This document shows, piece after piece, positions 34,970 through 44,149 of a stretch of 64,000 nucleotides of DNA (its first letter is position 1; each line of letters starts with the position of its first letter). The notes under the pieces are model-generated. The model did no database searches. It worked only from the letters and a program-made list of their open reading frames with translations, and was not told the origin of the DNA. Position numbers and translations under genes: made by a program. The DNA is taken from contig NZ_QVRA01000007.1 in assembly GCF_003591655.1 (NCBI RefSeq), positions 124,001-188,000 on the forward strand, given 5' to 3'. Origin of the DNA: Sphingobium terrigena. GTDB lineage: Bacteria; Pseudomonadota; Alphaproteobacteria; Sphingomonadales; Sphingomonadaceae.

Positions 34970-35539
34970 ATGCAAATCTGGGTCGGGCTGGGCAATCCGG
35001 GCGCGCAATATGCGATGCACCGGCACAATGTCGGCTTCATGGTCGCGGACCTGATCGCGGACCTGTATCGCTTCTCCCCGCCGCGTAAGCAGTTCCAGGG
35101 CTGGACCCAGGAAGGGCGGATCGGGCCGGAGAAGATCCTGTTGCTGAAACCGGCGACCTTCATGAACGAAAGCGGGCGATCGGTGGGTGAGGCGATGCGC
35201 TTTTACAAGCTGGAGCCGCAGGACGTCACCGTCTTTCACGACGAGCTGGACCTGGCGCCAATGAAGGTGAAGGTGAAGCGCGGCGGCGGCAATGCGGGGC
35301 ATAATGGCCTGCGGTCGACCGACGCGCATATCGGCGCTGATTTCCGCCGGGTGCGGATCGGCATCGGTCATCCGGGGCATAAGGACCGGGTGCATGACTA
35401 TGTGCTGGGCAATTATCACAAGAGCGAGAGCGACGCGCTGGCCGACATGCTGGGCGCGATCGGCGCCGAAGCGGAATGGCTGGCGAAGAATGACGACGCG
35501 CGGTTCATGAACGAGGTCGCGCTGCGGCTGGCGGAGTGA
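34970..35539 (+). CDS. pth: Peptidyl-tRNA hydrolase
   Basis: Pth recycles peptidyl-tRNAs dropped by ribosomes by cleaving the ester bond. The 189-residue protein has WVGLGNPGAQYAMHRHNVGF with the catalytic histidine, LLKPATFMNESGRSV, FHDELDLAPMKVKVKRGGGN with the catalytic aspartate, and GHNGLRS. Length is typical (about 190). ATG at 34970 follows AAGGAGCAAGGGACG. Confidence 0.97.
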   Translation: MQIWVGLGNPGAQYAMHRHNVGFMVADLIADLYRFSPPRKQFQGWTQEGRIGPEKILLLKPATFMNESGRSVGEAMRFYKLEPQDVTVFHDELDLAPMKVKVKRGGGNAGHNGLRSTDAHIGADFRRVRIGIGHPGHKDRVHDYVLGNYHKSESDALADMLGAIGAEAEWLAKNDDARFMNEVALRLAE

Positions 35540-35563
35540 ACGAAAGCTAAGCGGCTACCGCTC

Positions 35564-35682
35564 ATCCTCCCCTTGCAGGGGAGGTGTCGGGCGGCAGGCC
35601 TGACGGAGGGGTGCCACCCTATCGAGACTGAGATACCCCTTCGTCATCGCTACGCGCTGCCACCTCCCCCACAGGGGAGGAT
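35564..35682. repeat. Compound palindromic repeat between pth and a small exported protein gene
   Basis: ATCCTCCCCTTGCAGGGGAGG at the left is mirrored by CCTCCCCCACAGGGGAGGAT at the right about 75 bases away. It lies between convergent genes and resembles the elements found inside glyS. Confidence 0.8.
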
Positions 35683-35691
35683 TTTGTAACG

Positions 35692-36192
35692 CTATCCGAC
35701 CGGCTGGTTTGCCTTCGCATCCGCCGCCATCACGCGCACAGTGGCCGCCTTCGATCCGGCAATCTGCACCAGATGGCGCCCGGTGGGGAGATCGAACCAG
35801 ACGATCTTGCGGATGCCGGAGCAGGCAGGACCATGGCCATGTTGAACCGAGGCGACGGCCTCCGCGCCGGTCACGACATCGACCCAGGCCGGGCCGTCGA
35901 GCGCAATCCCCACCCGCGCCGGCTGTTTGAGCGACAGGGTGAAGAGGCCGCCATACCCCTCCTTCGCGCCTTTGCCCGGTGGCGTGGCGAACTGGATATG
36001 GGCCGCGGGAATGAGGGTCGCGACGACCGGCCTGCCCAGGATGAGCGCGGGTGCGCCATGGGCTTGTGCGCCAGCCCTGGCCTGTCCGCTCTGGCTCCAA
36101 CTGGTCCAGGGTTCGGCGAGCGGTGCGGGGCTGGCACAGTCAGCGATGGAGACCGGGGTGGCGGCGATCAAGAGGGCCGCGAGGATGGTCAT
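35692..36192 (-). CDS. Exported protein of unknown function (166 residues)
   Basis: I do not recognise the family. The N-terminus MTILAALLIAATPVSIADCA is a short signal peptide, and the mature part is mainly beta with small repeats of polar and aliphatic residues; two cysteines remain (near residues 19 and 124). It starts four bases after mutL ends, so it is translated from the mutL transcript, though a mechanistic link to mismatch repair is unlikely for an exported protein. Confidence 0.7.
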   Translation of the reverse strand: MTILAALLIAATPVSIADCASPAPLAEPWTSWSQSGQARAGAQAHGAPALILGRPVVATLIPAAHIQFATPPGKGAKEGYGGLFTLSLKQPARVGIALDGPAWVDVVTGAEAVASVQHGHGPACSGIRKIVWFDLPTGRHLVQIAGSKAATVRVMAADAKANQPVG

Positions 36193-36196
36193 CGGG

Positions 36197-37981
36197 TCAC
36201 TTCCTTCCGAACAATTTTTCTATGTCGCCATGCCCCAGCTTCACCCAGGTCGGTCGGCCATGATTGCACTGGCCAGAGCGCGGCGTCATTTCCATTTCGC
36301 GGAGCAAGGCGTTCATTTCCGCGACGCTCAGCACCCGGCCCGCCCTTACCGATCCGTGGCAGGCCATGGTGGCGGCGACCAGGTCCAGCCGTTCTTTCAA
36401 GGACAGGGCGCTGTCATAGGCGGCGAGGTCGTCGGCGAGATCCTTGACGAGGCCTTGCACGTCCGACTGGCCGAGCATGGCGGGGACGGCGCGGACCAGC
36501 ATGGCGGAGGGGCCGAAGCGTTCGAGGTCCAGCCCGAAGTCGCGCAGTTCCGTAGCGCGGGCTTCCAGCCGGTCGCAGGCGGGTTCTTCCAGTTCGACGA
36601 CTTCGGGCAGCAGCAGCGCCTGCGACTGGACCCCCTGGCCCTCCATCGCGCGGCGCATCCGCTCCAGCGTCAGCCGTTCATGGGCGGCGTGCTGGTCGAC
36701 GATGACGAGGCCGTCCTCTGCCTCCGCGACGATATAGGTGCGGGCAACCTGACCGCGCGCAACGCCGAGTGGGAAGCTCTGGCCTTCGGGTGCGGGGGCC
36801 ATGGCGGGTTCGGCGCGGGCCTGGGGCGGCGGGGTCATGAAATTCGACCGGCGATCGCTGAAGGAGGATGAGGCCAACGGATTGTAGCTGATCGATGCGG
36901 CGTCGAAGATCGGCATCGCGCCGATCGGCGTGGGCGAGACAGGTTCGGCGCGCCAGGCGGAAAGCGCCGCAGGATCAGCGTTCTGGACCGAACGAAAGCC
37001 CTGTTCGTCGAGCGCGCGGCGCAGGCCGGAGATGATCATGCCCCGGATCATGGCGGGATCGCGAAAGCGCACCTCGGTCTTGGCAGGGTGGACGTTGACG
37101 TCCACGTCGAGCGGCGGCACGTCGAGGAAGAGGGCAACGACGGGATGCCGGTCCCGCGCCAGCATGTCGGCATAGGCGCCGCGCAGCGCGCCGATCAGCA
37201 GCCGGTCGCGCACCGGGCGGCCATTGACGAACAGATATTGATGATCGCCAACGCCCCGATTGTAGGTGGGGATGGAGGCGACGCCGGACAGGCGGACGCC
37301 TTCGCGCTCCAGGCTGACGATGACATGGTTTTCGGCCAGCGCCCGGTCAGTGAGCGCGGCTACCCTCTCCTCCCGCGCGTCGCCCGCCTGCACGCCCAGT
37401 GTCCGGCGACCATCATGTTCCATCGCAAAAGCGACGGTCGGATGTGCCATTGCGAGACGGCGGACGATGTCGAGACAGGCGGCATATTCCGCCTTGGCCG
37501 AGCGCAGGAATTTGCGGCGGGCGGGGACTTTGGCGAAGAGTTGCTCGATGGTGACGCGGGTGCCGGGGGGCAGCGCGGCTGGTCCTTCGGCGACCAGTTG
37601 GCCGTTATCGACCGTGCGGTTCCACCCTTCCCCACCCTGCCGCCGGCTGTCGATCGACAGGCGCGCGACGCTGGCGATGGAGGGGAGCGCTTCGCCCCGG
37701 AACCCCAGAGTGGCCACATTTTCAATGGCATCGTCGTCGGGCATCTTGGACGTGGCGTGCCGCTCCAGCGCCAGCGCCATGTCCGCCGAATCCATGCCGA
37801 CGCCATCGTCGCTCACCTCGATCCGGTCGAGGCCGCCGTTGGACAGGCCGATGGCGATGCGAGTCGCACCCGCGTCCAAAGCGTTTTCGACGATTTCCTT
37901 CAGCGCGCTGGCGGGTCTTTCGACCACTTCACCGGCAGCGATACGATTGACCAGATGTTCGGGCAGGCGGCGTATTGACAT
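36197..37981 (-). CDS. mutL: DNA mismatch repair protein MutL
   Basis: MutL couples MutS mismatch recognition to strand incision. The 594-residue protein has the GHKL ATPase motifs VENALDAGAT (residues about 31-40), DDGVGM and TLGFRGEALPSI. In the C-terminal domain it shows DQHAAHERLTLE (about 429-440), ACHGSVRAG and GQCNHGRPTWVKL, the endonuclease metal-site motifs. It is therefore of the nicking type, as expected outside the Dam/MutH bacteria. A linker at about 340-400 is rich in Pro and Ala. Confidence 0.96.
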   Translation of the reverse strand: MSIRRLPEHLVNRIAAGEVVERPASALKEIVENALDAGATRIAIGLSNGGLDRIEVSDDGVGMDSADMALALERHATSKMPDDDAIENVATLGFRGEALPSIASVARLSIDSRRQGGEGWNRTVDNGQLVAEGPAALPPGTRVTIEQLFAKVPARRKFLRSAKAEYAACLDIVRRLAMAHPTVAFAMEHDGRRTLGVQAGDAREERVAALTDRALAENHVIVSLEREGVRLSGVASIPTYNRGVGDHQYLFVNGRPVRDRLLIGALRGAYADMLARDRHPVVALFLDVPPLDVDVNVHPAKTEVRFRDPAMIRGMIISGLRRALDEQGFRSVQNADPAALSAWRAEPVSPTPIGAMPIFDAASISYNPLASSSFSDRRSNFMTPPPQARAEPAMAPAPEGQSFPLGVARGQVARTYIVAEAEDGLVIVDQHAAHERLTLERMRRAMEGQGVQSQALLLPEVVELEEPACDRLEARATELRDFGLDLERFGPSAMLVRAVPAMLGQSDVQGLVKDLADDLAAYDSALSLKERLDLVAATMACHGSVRAGRVLSVAEMNALLREMEMTPRSGQCNHGRPTWVKLGHGDIEKLFGRK

Positions 37982-38150
37982 TGATTAGGGACTAGCCCAA
38001 TCGGTCGCTTTCCGCGACCCGCGACGCCAAATATTTTGCACTGCACAGGATGACTGAACAGGGCAGAAGCCATGCGGCGCAGCGACGAACGGAACAGCTT
38101 TCCGACCGGTCCCCAGTCGCGTCGCGGGGACGGCGGGCGATACAGGATAA

Positions 38151-39200
<1,050 letters not shown>

Positions 39201-39230
39201 TCGGTAGGCCAGAGCGAAAGGGACGCGGTG

Positions 39231-40145
39231 ATGGCGCGGCCACCCAGCCGACGCCCCGGACACAACCGGAAGGCGCAATATAGCCTGTTCGCCAGCTATG
39301 TGGTGGCGGTCACCGGCGCAGCGATCGGGCTGTTGCTGGTTATCGTCGCGATCTTCGATCCTACGGGTTTTGCAGGGATACGCGCGGTCACGGCCGAAGT
39401 GACGCGCCCTGTGTCGGCGGGCCTCAAAAATATGGTGAGCGGAGTCAGCTCCGTCGATGAGGTTCTGGCCGCCTATTGGCGCGCGGGGTCGCAAAATGTC
39501 ACGCTGCGCCGTCAGGTCGAGGCGGACCGCAACCGCATCATCGAGGCCAAGGCGGTGGCGCAGGAAAATGCGCGGCTCAAGAAGTTATTGAAGCTGGTGG
39601 ATGAGGATGCCAGCCAGTTGCTGACGGCGCGGCTGATCAGTTCCTCCTCCAGCAGCGCGCGGCGCTTTGCCCGGCTGAATGCAGGACGCTGGCAGGGCGT
39701 GCTGCCGGGGATGCCTGTGCGCGCGACCGAAGGGCTGATCGGCCGTGTTCACAGCACCACGCCCAACACGTCCGACGTGTTGTTGCTGACCGACACCGGC
39801 AGCATCGTGCCGGTGCGGCGGGCGAATGACAATATCCCCGCCATTTCGACCGGTGCTGGCGACGGATCGCTGGAAATCCGGGCGCTGTCGGCGGGGCGCA
39901 ATCCGTTCAAGCCGGGCGACCTGCTGGTGACGTCCGGCATTGGCGGCATTTATCAGCCTAATATACCGGTCGCGGTGATCGTGCGGGTGCAGGGTGAGAT
40001 CGCCTGGGGCTTCCCGCTCGCCAATCCCTCGCGCGTCGATGCGGTCGTTGTCGAGCGTGCCTATGAGCAGGTCGTGACCCGGCCCGATCCAGCCGCGCCC
40101 GCCACGACGCAGGGCGCAGAGCCGGGCAACGCCGCGACGCCATGA
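39231..40145 (+). CDS. mreC: Rod-shape-determining protein MreC
   Basis: MreC is a periplasmic scaffold that links MreB to the wall synthases. The 304-residue protein has a cytoplasmic basic N-terminus, one membrane helix (about 25-47), a coiled coil (about 85-120, QVEADRNRIIEAKAVAQENA) and a beta-rich MreC domain (GMPVRATEGLIGRVHSTTPN). It ends in a Pro/Ala-rich tail. ATG at 39231 is preferred over GTG at 39228. Its stop overlaps the mreD start. Confidence 0.94.
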   Translation: MARPPSRRPGHNRKAQYSLFASYVVAVTGAAIGLLLVIVAIFDPTGFAGIRAVTAEVTRPVSAGLKNMVSGVSSVDEVLAAYWRAGSQNVTLRRQVEADRNRIIEAKAVAQENARLKKLLKLVDEDASQLLTARLISSSSSSARRFARLNAGRWQGVLPGMPVRATEGLIGRVHSTTPNTSDVLLLTDTGSIVPVRRANDNIPAISTGAGDGSLEIRALSAGRNPFKPGDLLVTSGIGGIYQPNIPVAVIVRVQGEIAWGFPLANPSRVDAVVVERAYEQVVTRPDPAAPATTQGAEPGNAATP

Positions 40146-40669
40146 TCGACCGGCATCTCTACCATGTGCCGCGACTGGGGCGGAACCCGTCCCGCTTCCG
40201 GCTGGCGGGCATCCCGGTCATCACCGTCATGCTGGGTTCAGCCGTCACCGCGCTGCCGCTGATCGCGCAATCGCCGGTCATGCCGCCCTTCGGCCTGCTG
40301 ATCCTGCTGTCATGGCGGTTGCTGCGCCCGGAATTGTGGCGGGCGTGGATCGGCCTGCCGCTGGGCCTGTTCGACGATATGATGAGCGGCCAGCCGATCG
40401 GGTCCGCCATGTTCCTGTGGACGGTCATGCTGATGGGCGTCGACGCAATCGAGCATCGCATGATATGGCGCAGTTACCGGCAGGACTGGCTGATCGCCGG
40501 TTTCGCCATTATAGTCTGCATGGCCGGTGGGTTGTTCTTTGCCCGCATTACCGGCGGAGGCGATGTGAGGTTCCTGTTGGTCGCGCCACAGATGTTCTGG
40601 ACGATATTGCTGTTTCCTTTCGTCGTCCGGCAATGCGCGCGGATTGACCGCTGGCGCGTGATGGCATGA
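40142..40669 (+). CDS. mreD: Rod-shape-determining protein MreD
   Basis: This 175-residue inner-membrane protein has about five hydrophobic segments and the MreD-type pattern GLPLGLFDDMMSGQPIGSAMFLW. It belongs to the elongasome with MreC and RodA. Both ends overlap neighbours by four bases (ATGA), showing strong translational coupling. Confidence 0.9.
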   Translation: MIDRHLYHVPRLGRNPSRFRLAGIPVITVMLGSAVTALPLIAQSPVMPPFGLLILLSWRLLRPELWRAWIGLPLGLFDDMMSGQPIGSAMFLWTVMLMGVDAIEHRMIWRSYRQDWLIAGFAIIVCMAGGLFFARITGGGDVRFLLVAPQMFWTILLFPFVVRQCARIDRWRVMA

Positions 40670-42744
40670 AATTTCCCAGCCCCAAACGCCAGATCATCAC
40701 CGAAGCCGCCCAGTCCTTCACCTTCACCCGCCGCACCATGGTGCTGGGGGCGATACAGGGGGGTATTGGCGCGCTGCTGGCCGCGCGGATGGCGTGGATC
40801 AGCATTGCGGAGAATGAGAAATATACGCTGTTGTCAGAGAGCAACCGAGTCAACCTGACGCTGATCCCGCCACGCCGGGGCTGGATCATCGATCGCAACG
40901 GGCGGCCGCTGGCCAATAATCGCACCGACTTTCGCGTCGACCTGATCCCGCAACGGGTGGTGGATGCCGACGCGACGGTGAAGCATCTGGCGCAATTGCT
41001 GAGCCTGGAATCGGACGAGGTCGATCGTATCCGCGAGGAACTGGACAAGTCCGCCGGGTTCCGCCCGGTGCAGGTGGCCGATAAGCTGACCTATGACCAA
41101 TATGCCGCCGTCAGCGTGCGCTTGCCCGACCTGCCCGGCGTCGCGCCCAGCCAGGGATTTTCGCGCCATTATCCCGCCGGGTCCACCGTCGGCCATCTGC
41201 TGGGCTATGTCGGCGCGGCAACGGCGGAGGAATATAAGGAACGCAAGAACCCGCTGCTGATCACGCCGGGCTTCAAGGTTGGCAAGGACGGGCTGGAGCG
41301 CGCGTTTGACGAGCATCTGACCGGCCAGCCGGGTGCCAAGCGGGTGGAAGTGACCGCGCGCGGCAAGATCGTGCGCGAACTGACCACCCGGCCCGATACG
41401 CCGGGCCATTCGATCAAGCTGACGATCGACGCGGGATTGCAGGAATATGCCGGGCGGCGGCTGGCGACCCAGAGCGGCTCCGTGGTCGTCATCGATTGCA
41501 CCAATGGCGACGTGCTGGCGATGGCGTCGATGCCCAGTTTCGACCCCAACAGCTTTTCCGACGGCATCAGCCAGTTGGAATGGGCGATGCTGTCGCAGGA
41601 CGACCATGTGCCGCTGCGCAACAAGACGTTGCAGGGGCTGTATCCGCCCGGATCGACGGTGAAGCCGATGGTGGCGCTGGCGCTGCTGGAGGCAGGAATC
41701 GGGCCGCAGGAGACGGTCGGGTGCGCCGGCGCGCTGCGGGTCGGCAATACGCTGTTCCATTGTCACAAGCGACGCGGCCATGGCGCGGTCAATATGCGCA
41801 CGGCGATCGCCCAGAGCTGCGACATTTATTTCTACCAGATGGCCCAGCGCATCGGCATGGACCGGATCGCGGCAATGGCGCGGCGGTGCGGCATGGGCCA
41901 GCGGTTCGACCTGCCCTTCCCCAGCCAGAGTTATGGCACTGTGCCTGATCCGGCGTGGAAGCTGAAGAAATATGACCAGAAATGGCAGGTTTACGACACG
42001 GTGAACGCCACCATCGGTCAGGGCTATATGCTGATCAACCCGTTGCAGATGGCGGTGATGGCAGCGCGGCTGGCGACCGGCAAGCAGTTGATGCCCAATT
42101 TCCTGCATGGCGCGAAGCGGCCTTCGCCGTCCTCCGTCGGTGCGTCGGAAGAGCATCTGGCGATCATCCGTGACGCGATGAGCGCGGTGGTCAATGGCGG
42201 CGGTACTGGCGGGGCTGCGCGCATGGCCATTCCCGATGTGCTGATCGCGGGCAAGACCGGCACCGCGCAGGTCCGGCGCATCACCATGGCCGAGCGCGCA
42301 GGCGGGGTACGGCGCGACGCTTCGCTGGCGTTCAAGCTGCGCGACCATGCGCTGTTCCAGGGGTTCGCGCCGTTCGACAATCCGCGCTATGCGGTCGGCT
42401 GTATCATCGAACATGGCGGGCACATGATCCGCAACGAGGATGCGCCGATGATCGCCAGCGATACGCTGTCCTATCTGTTCGATCCCAAAAAGGCGATGGA
42501 GAAGCTGGAGACGCTGGAGAAAGGCTGGGGCGGCACGCCGACCGAGCGGCAGGCGCGGCAGATGGGCGCGTTCCGCCTGGCCCGCGCGATCGAGAAAGGC
42601 GAAGTGCCGCCACCCGCCGCCGACAATGCCAGCAATGCGGCAGAGGCTGGCAACAGCGCAACGCCATCGCCTGCGCCCCCGGCACCGGATGAGGCAGGCG
42701 ATGTCCCGCCCCCTCCCGGCAGCAATGTGGCCGACGCGCCATGA
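40666..42744 (+). CDS. mrdA: Penicillin-binding protein 2 (elongation transpeptidase)
   Basis: PBP2 cross-links peptidoglycan in the side wall together with RodA. The 692-residue protein has one membrane anchor (about 25-45), a pedestal domain and a transpeptidase domain with the nucleophile motif YPPGSTVKPMVAL (SxxK), AQSCDIYFYQ (SxN-type position reads SCD) and AGKTGTAQV (KTG). The last 45 or so residues are a Pro/Ala/Asn-rich tail that most homologues lack or vary. Confidence 0.96.
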   Translation: MKFPSPKRQIITEAAQSFTFTRRTMVLGAIQGGIGALLAARMAWISIAENEKYTLLSESNRVNLTLIPPRRGWIIDRNGRPLANNRTDFRVDLIPQRVVDADATVKHLAQLLSLESDEVDRIREELDKSAGFRPVQVADKLTYDQYAAVSVRLPDLPGVAPSQGFSRHYPAGSTVGHLLGYVGAATAEEYKERKNPLLITPGFKVGKDGLERAFDEHLTGQPGAKRVEVTARGKIVRELTTRPDTPGHSIKLTIDAGLQEYAGRRLATQSGSVVVIDCTNGDVLAMASMPSFDPNSFSDGISQLEWAMLSQDDHVPLRNKTLQGLYPPGSTVKPMVALALLEAGIGPQETVGCAGALRVGNTLFHCHKRRGHGAVNMRTAIAQSCDIYFYQMAQRIGMDRIAAMARRCGMGQRFDLPFPSQSYGTVPDPAWKLKKYDQKWQVYDTVNATIGQGYMLINPLQMAVMAARLATGKQLMPNFLHGAKRPSPSSVGASEEHLAIIRDAMSAVVNGGGTGGAARMAIPDVLIAGKTGTAQVRRITMAERAGGVRRDASLAFKLRDHALFQGFAPFDNPRYAVGCIIEHGGHMIRNEDAPMIASDTLSYLFDPKKAMEKLETLEKGWGGTPTERQARQMGAFRLARAIEKGEVPPPAADNASNAAEAGNSATPSPAPPAPDEAGDVPPPPGSNVADAP

Positions 42745-43853
42745 GCATCATTCCCCAGCCCCTCACCCAATTTCCCTGGCGCGTCCTGGCGCTGCTGCTG
42801 GCCATCGCTATGTTCGGCACGCTGGTTCTTTACAGCGCGGCGGGCGGCAGCATCTTTCCGTGGGCCACCAATCAGGCGGTGCGCTTCTGCGTGTTTTCCG
42901 GGATGGCGCTGGTGCTCAGCCGTATTCCGCTGGAGATTTTCGCGCGCTTTGCCTTTCCCGCTTATGCCGGCGTGCTGATCGCGCTGTTTCTGGTCGAACT
43001 GATCGGCGGGGTCGCGGGAGGCAGCCAGCGCTGGATCAACCTGGGCTTCATGCAGCTTCAGCCGTCCGAATTTATGAAGCCGATCATCGTGCTGGCGGTT
43101 GCGCGCTTCTATGCCCGATTGCCGGTGGGCGAAATCCGCAGCTGGAACGCGATCTGGCCCGCGCTGGTGCTGATCGGCTTGCCATGGGCGCTGGTGCTGG
43201 TGCAGCCCGACCTTGGCACCGCCACGATGATCCTGGCGGGCGGCGTGACCGTCATGTTCCTGGCCGGGCTGCCGCTGCGCCTGTTCATCGGATCGGGGCT
43301 GACGCTGGCGGCGATCGTGCCGGTCGCTTTCAGCTTCCTGCACGACTATCAGCAAAAGCGCGTCCTCATCTTCATGGCCCCGGAAAGCGATCCATTGGGC
43401 GCGGGCTACCATATCAGCCAGTCGAAGATCGCGATCGGTTCGGGCGGCATCTGGGGCAAGGGCTTTCTACAGGGCTCGCAAAGCCATCTCGACTATCTGC
43501 CCGAAGGCCATACCGACTTCGTGTTCGCCACCATGGCGGAGGAATGGGGCATGGCGGGCGGCCTGCTGCTGATCGGCGCATTCATGCTGCTGTTCCGCTG
43601 GGGCCTGCGCGTGGCGATGCGCACGAGCGACCGCTTCGCCCGGCTGGTTGCGGCGGGGCTGACCACGACGATCTTCTTCTATGTCGCGATCAACCTGATG
43701 ATGGTGATGGGGCTGGCGCCGGTTGTGGGCATCCCCCTGCCCTTCATGTCCTATGGCGGATCATCGATGCTGACGGTGATGCTGTGCGTGGGCATCATCA
43801 TGGCGATCGACCGTTCCAACAGCCGCGCCAGCAACCCCGGCAACTGGGGCTGA
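42741..43853 (+). CDS. rodA: Peptidoglycan glycosyltransferase RodA
   Basis: RodA is the SEDS-family polymerase that extends glycan strands with PBP2. The 370-residue protein has about ten membrane segments and the family motifs GGSQRWINLGFMQLQPSEFMK, split over its extracytoplasmic start, QPDLGTATMILAGG, the loop GSQSHLDYLPEGHTDFVFA with the conserved aspartate, and PLPFMSYGGSSML. Its ATG overlaps the mrdA stop. It is the last gene of the elongasome operon. Confidence 0.96.
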   Translation: MSIIPQPLTQFPWRVLALLLAIAMFGTLVLYSAAGGSIFPWATNQAVRFCVFSGMALVLSRIPLEIFARFAFPAYAGVLIALFLVELIGGVAGGSQRWINLGFMQLQPSEFMKPIIVLAVARFYARLPVGEIRSWNAIWPALVLIGLPWALVLVQPDLGTATMILAGGVTVMFLAGLPLRLFIGSGLTLAAIVPVAFSFLHDYQQKRVLIFMAPESDPLGAGYHISQSKIAIGSGGIWGKGFLQGSQSHLDYLPEGHTDFVFATMAEEWGMAGGLLLIGAFMLLFRWGLRVAMRTSDRFARLVAAGLTTTIFFYVAINLMMVMGLAPVVGIPLPFMSYGGSSMLTVMLCVGIIMAIDRSNSRASNPGNWG

Positions 43854-43988
43854 AACCGGGGGCGACACGGAACTGGGCAATATTTCTGCGCCGCAACGCA
43901 ATTTAGGGTTTGCGAATCCCGATGACGCTGCTAATTGCCCGCCCACGCCAACGGGCACTGGTCATCCAGACCGCCCGATTGCCGGTGT

Positions 43989-44064
<76 letters not shown>

Positions 44065-44149
44065 TTTTTCAATGACTTAGATGTGAGATTGAGCCAGCGC
44101 CTACGCGCGGGGCACCAATCGGGCATCAGCCTGACCAAACTGACATCGA

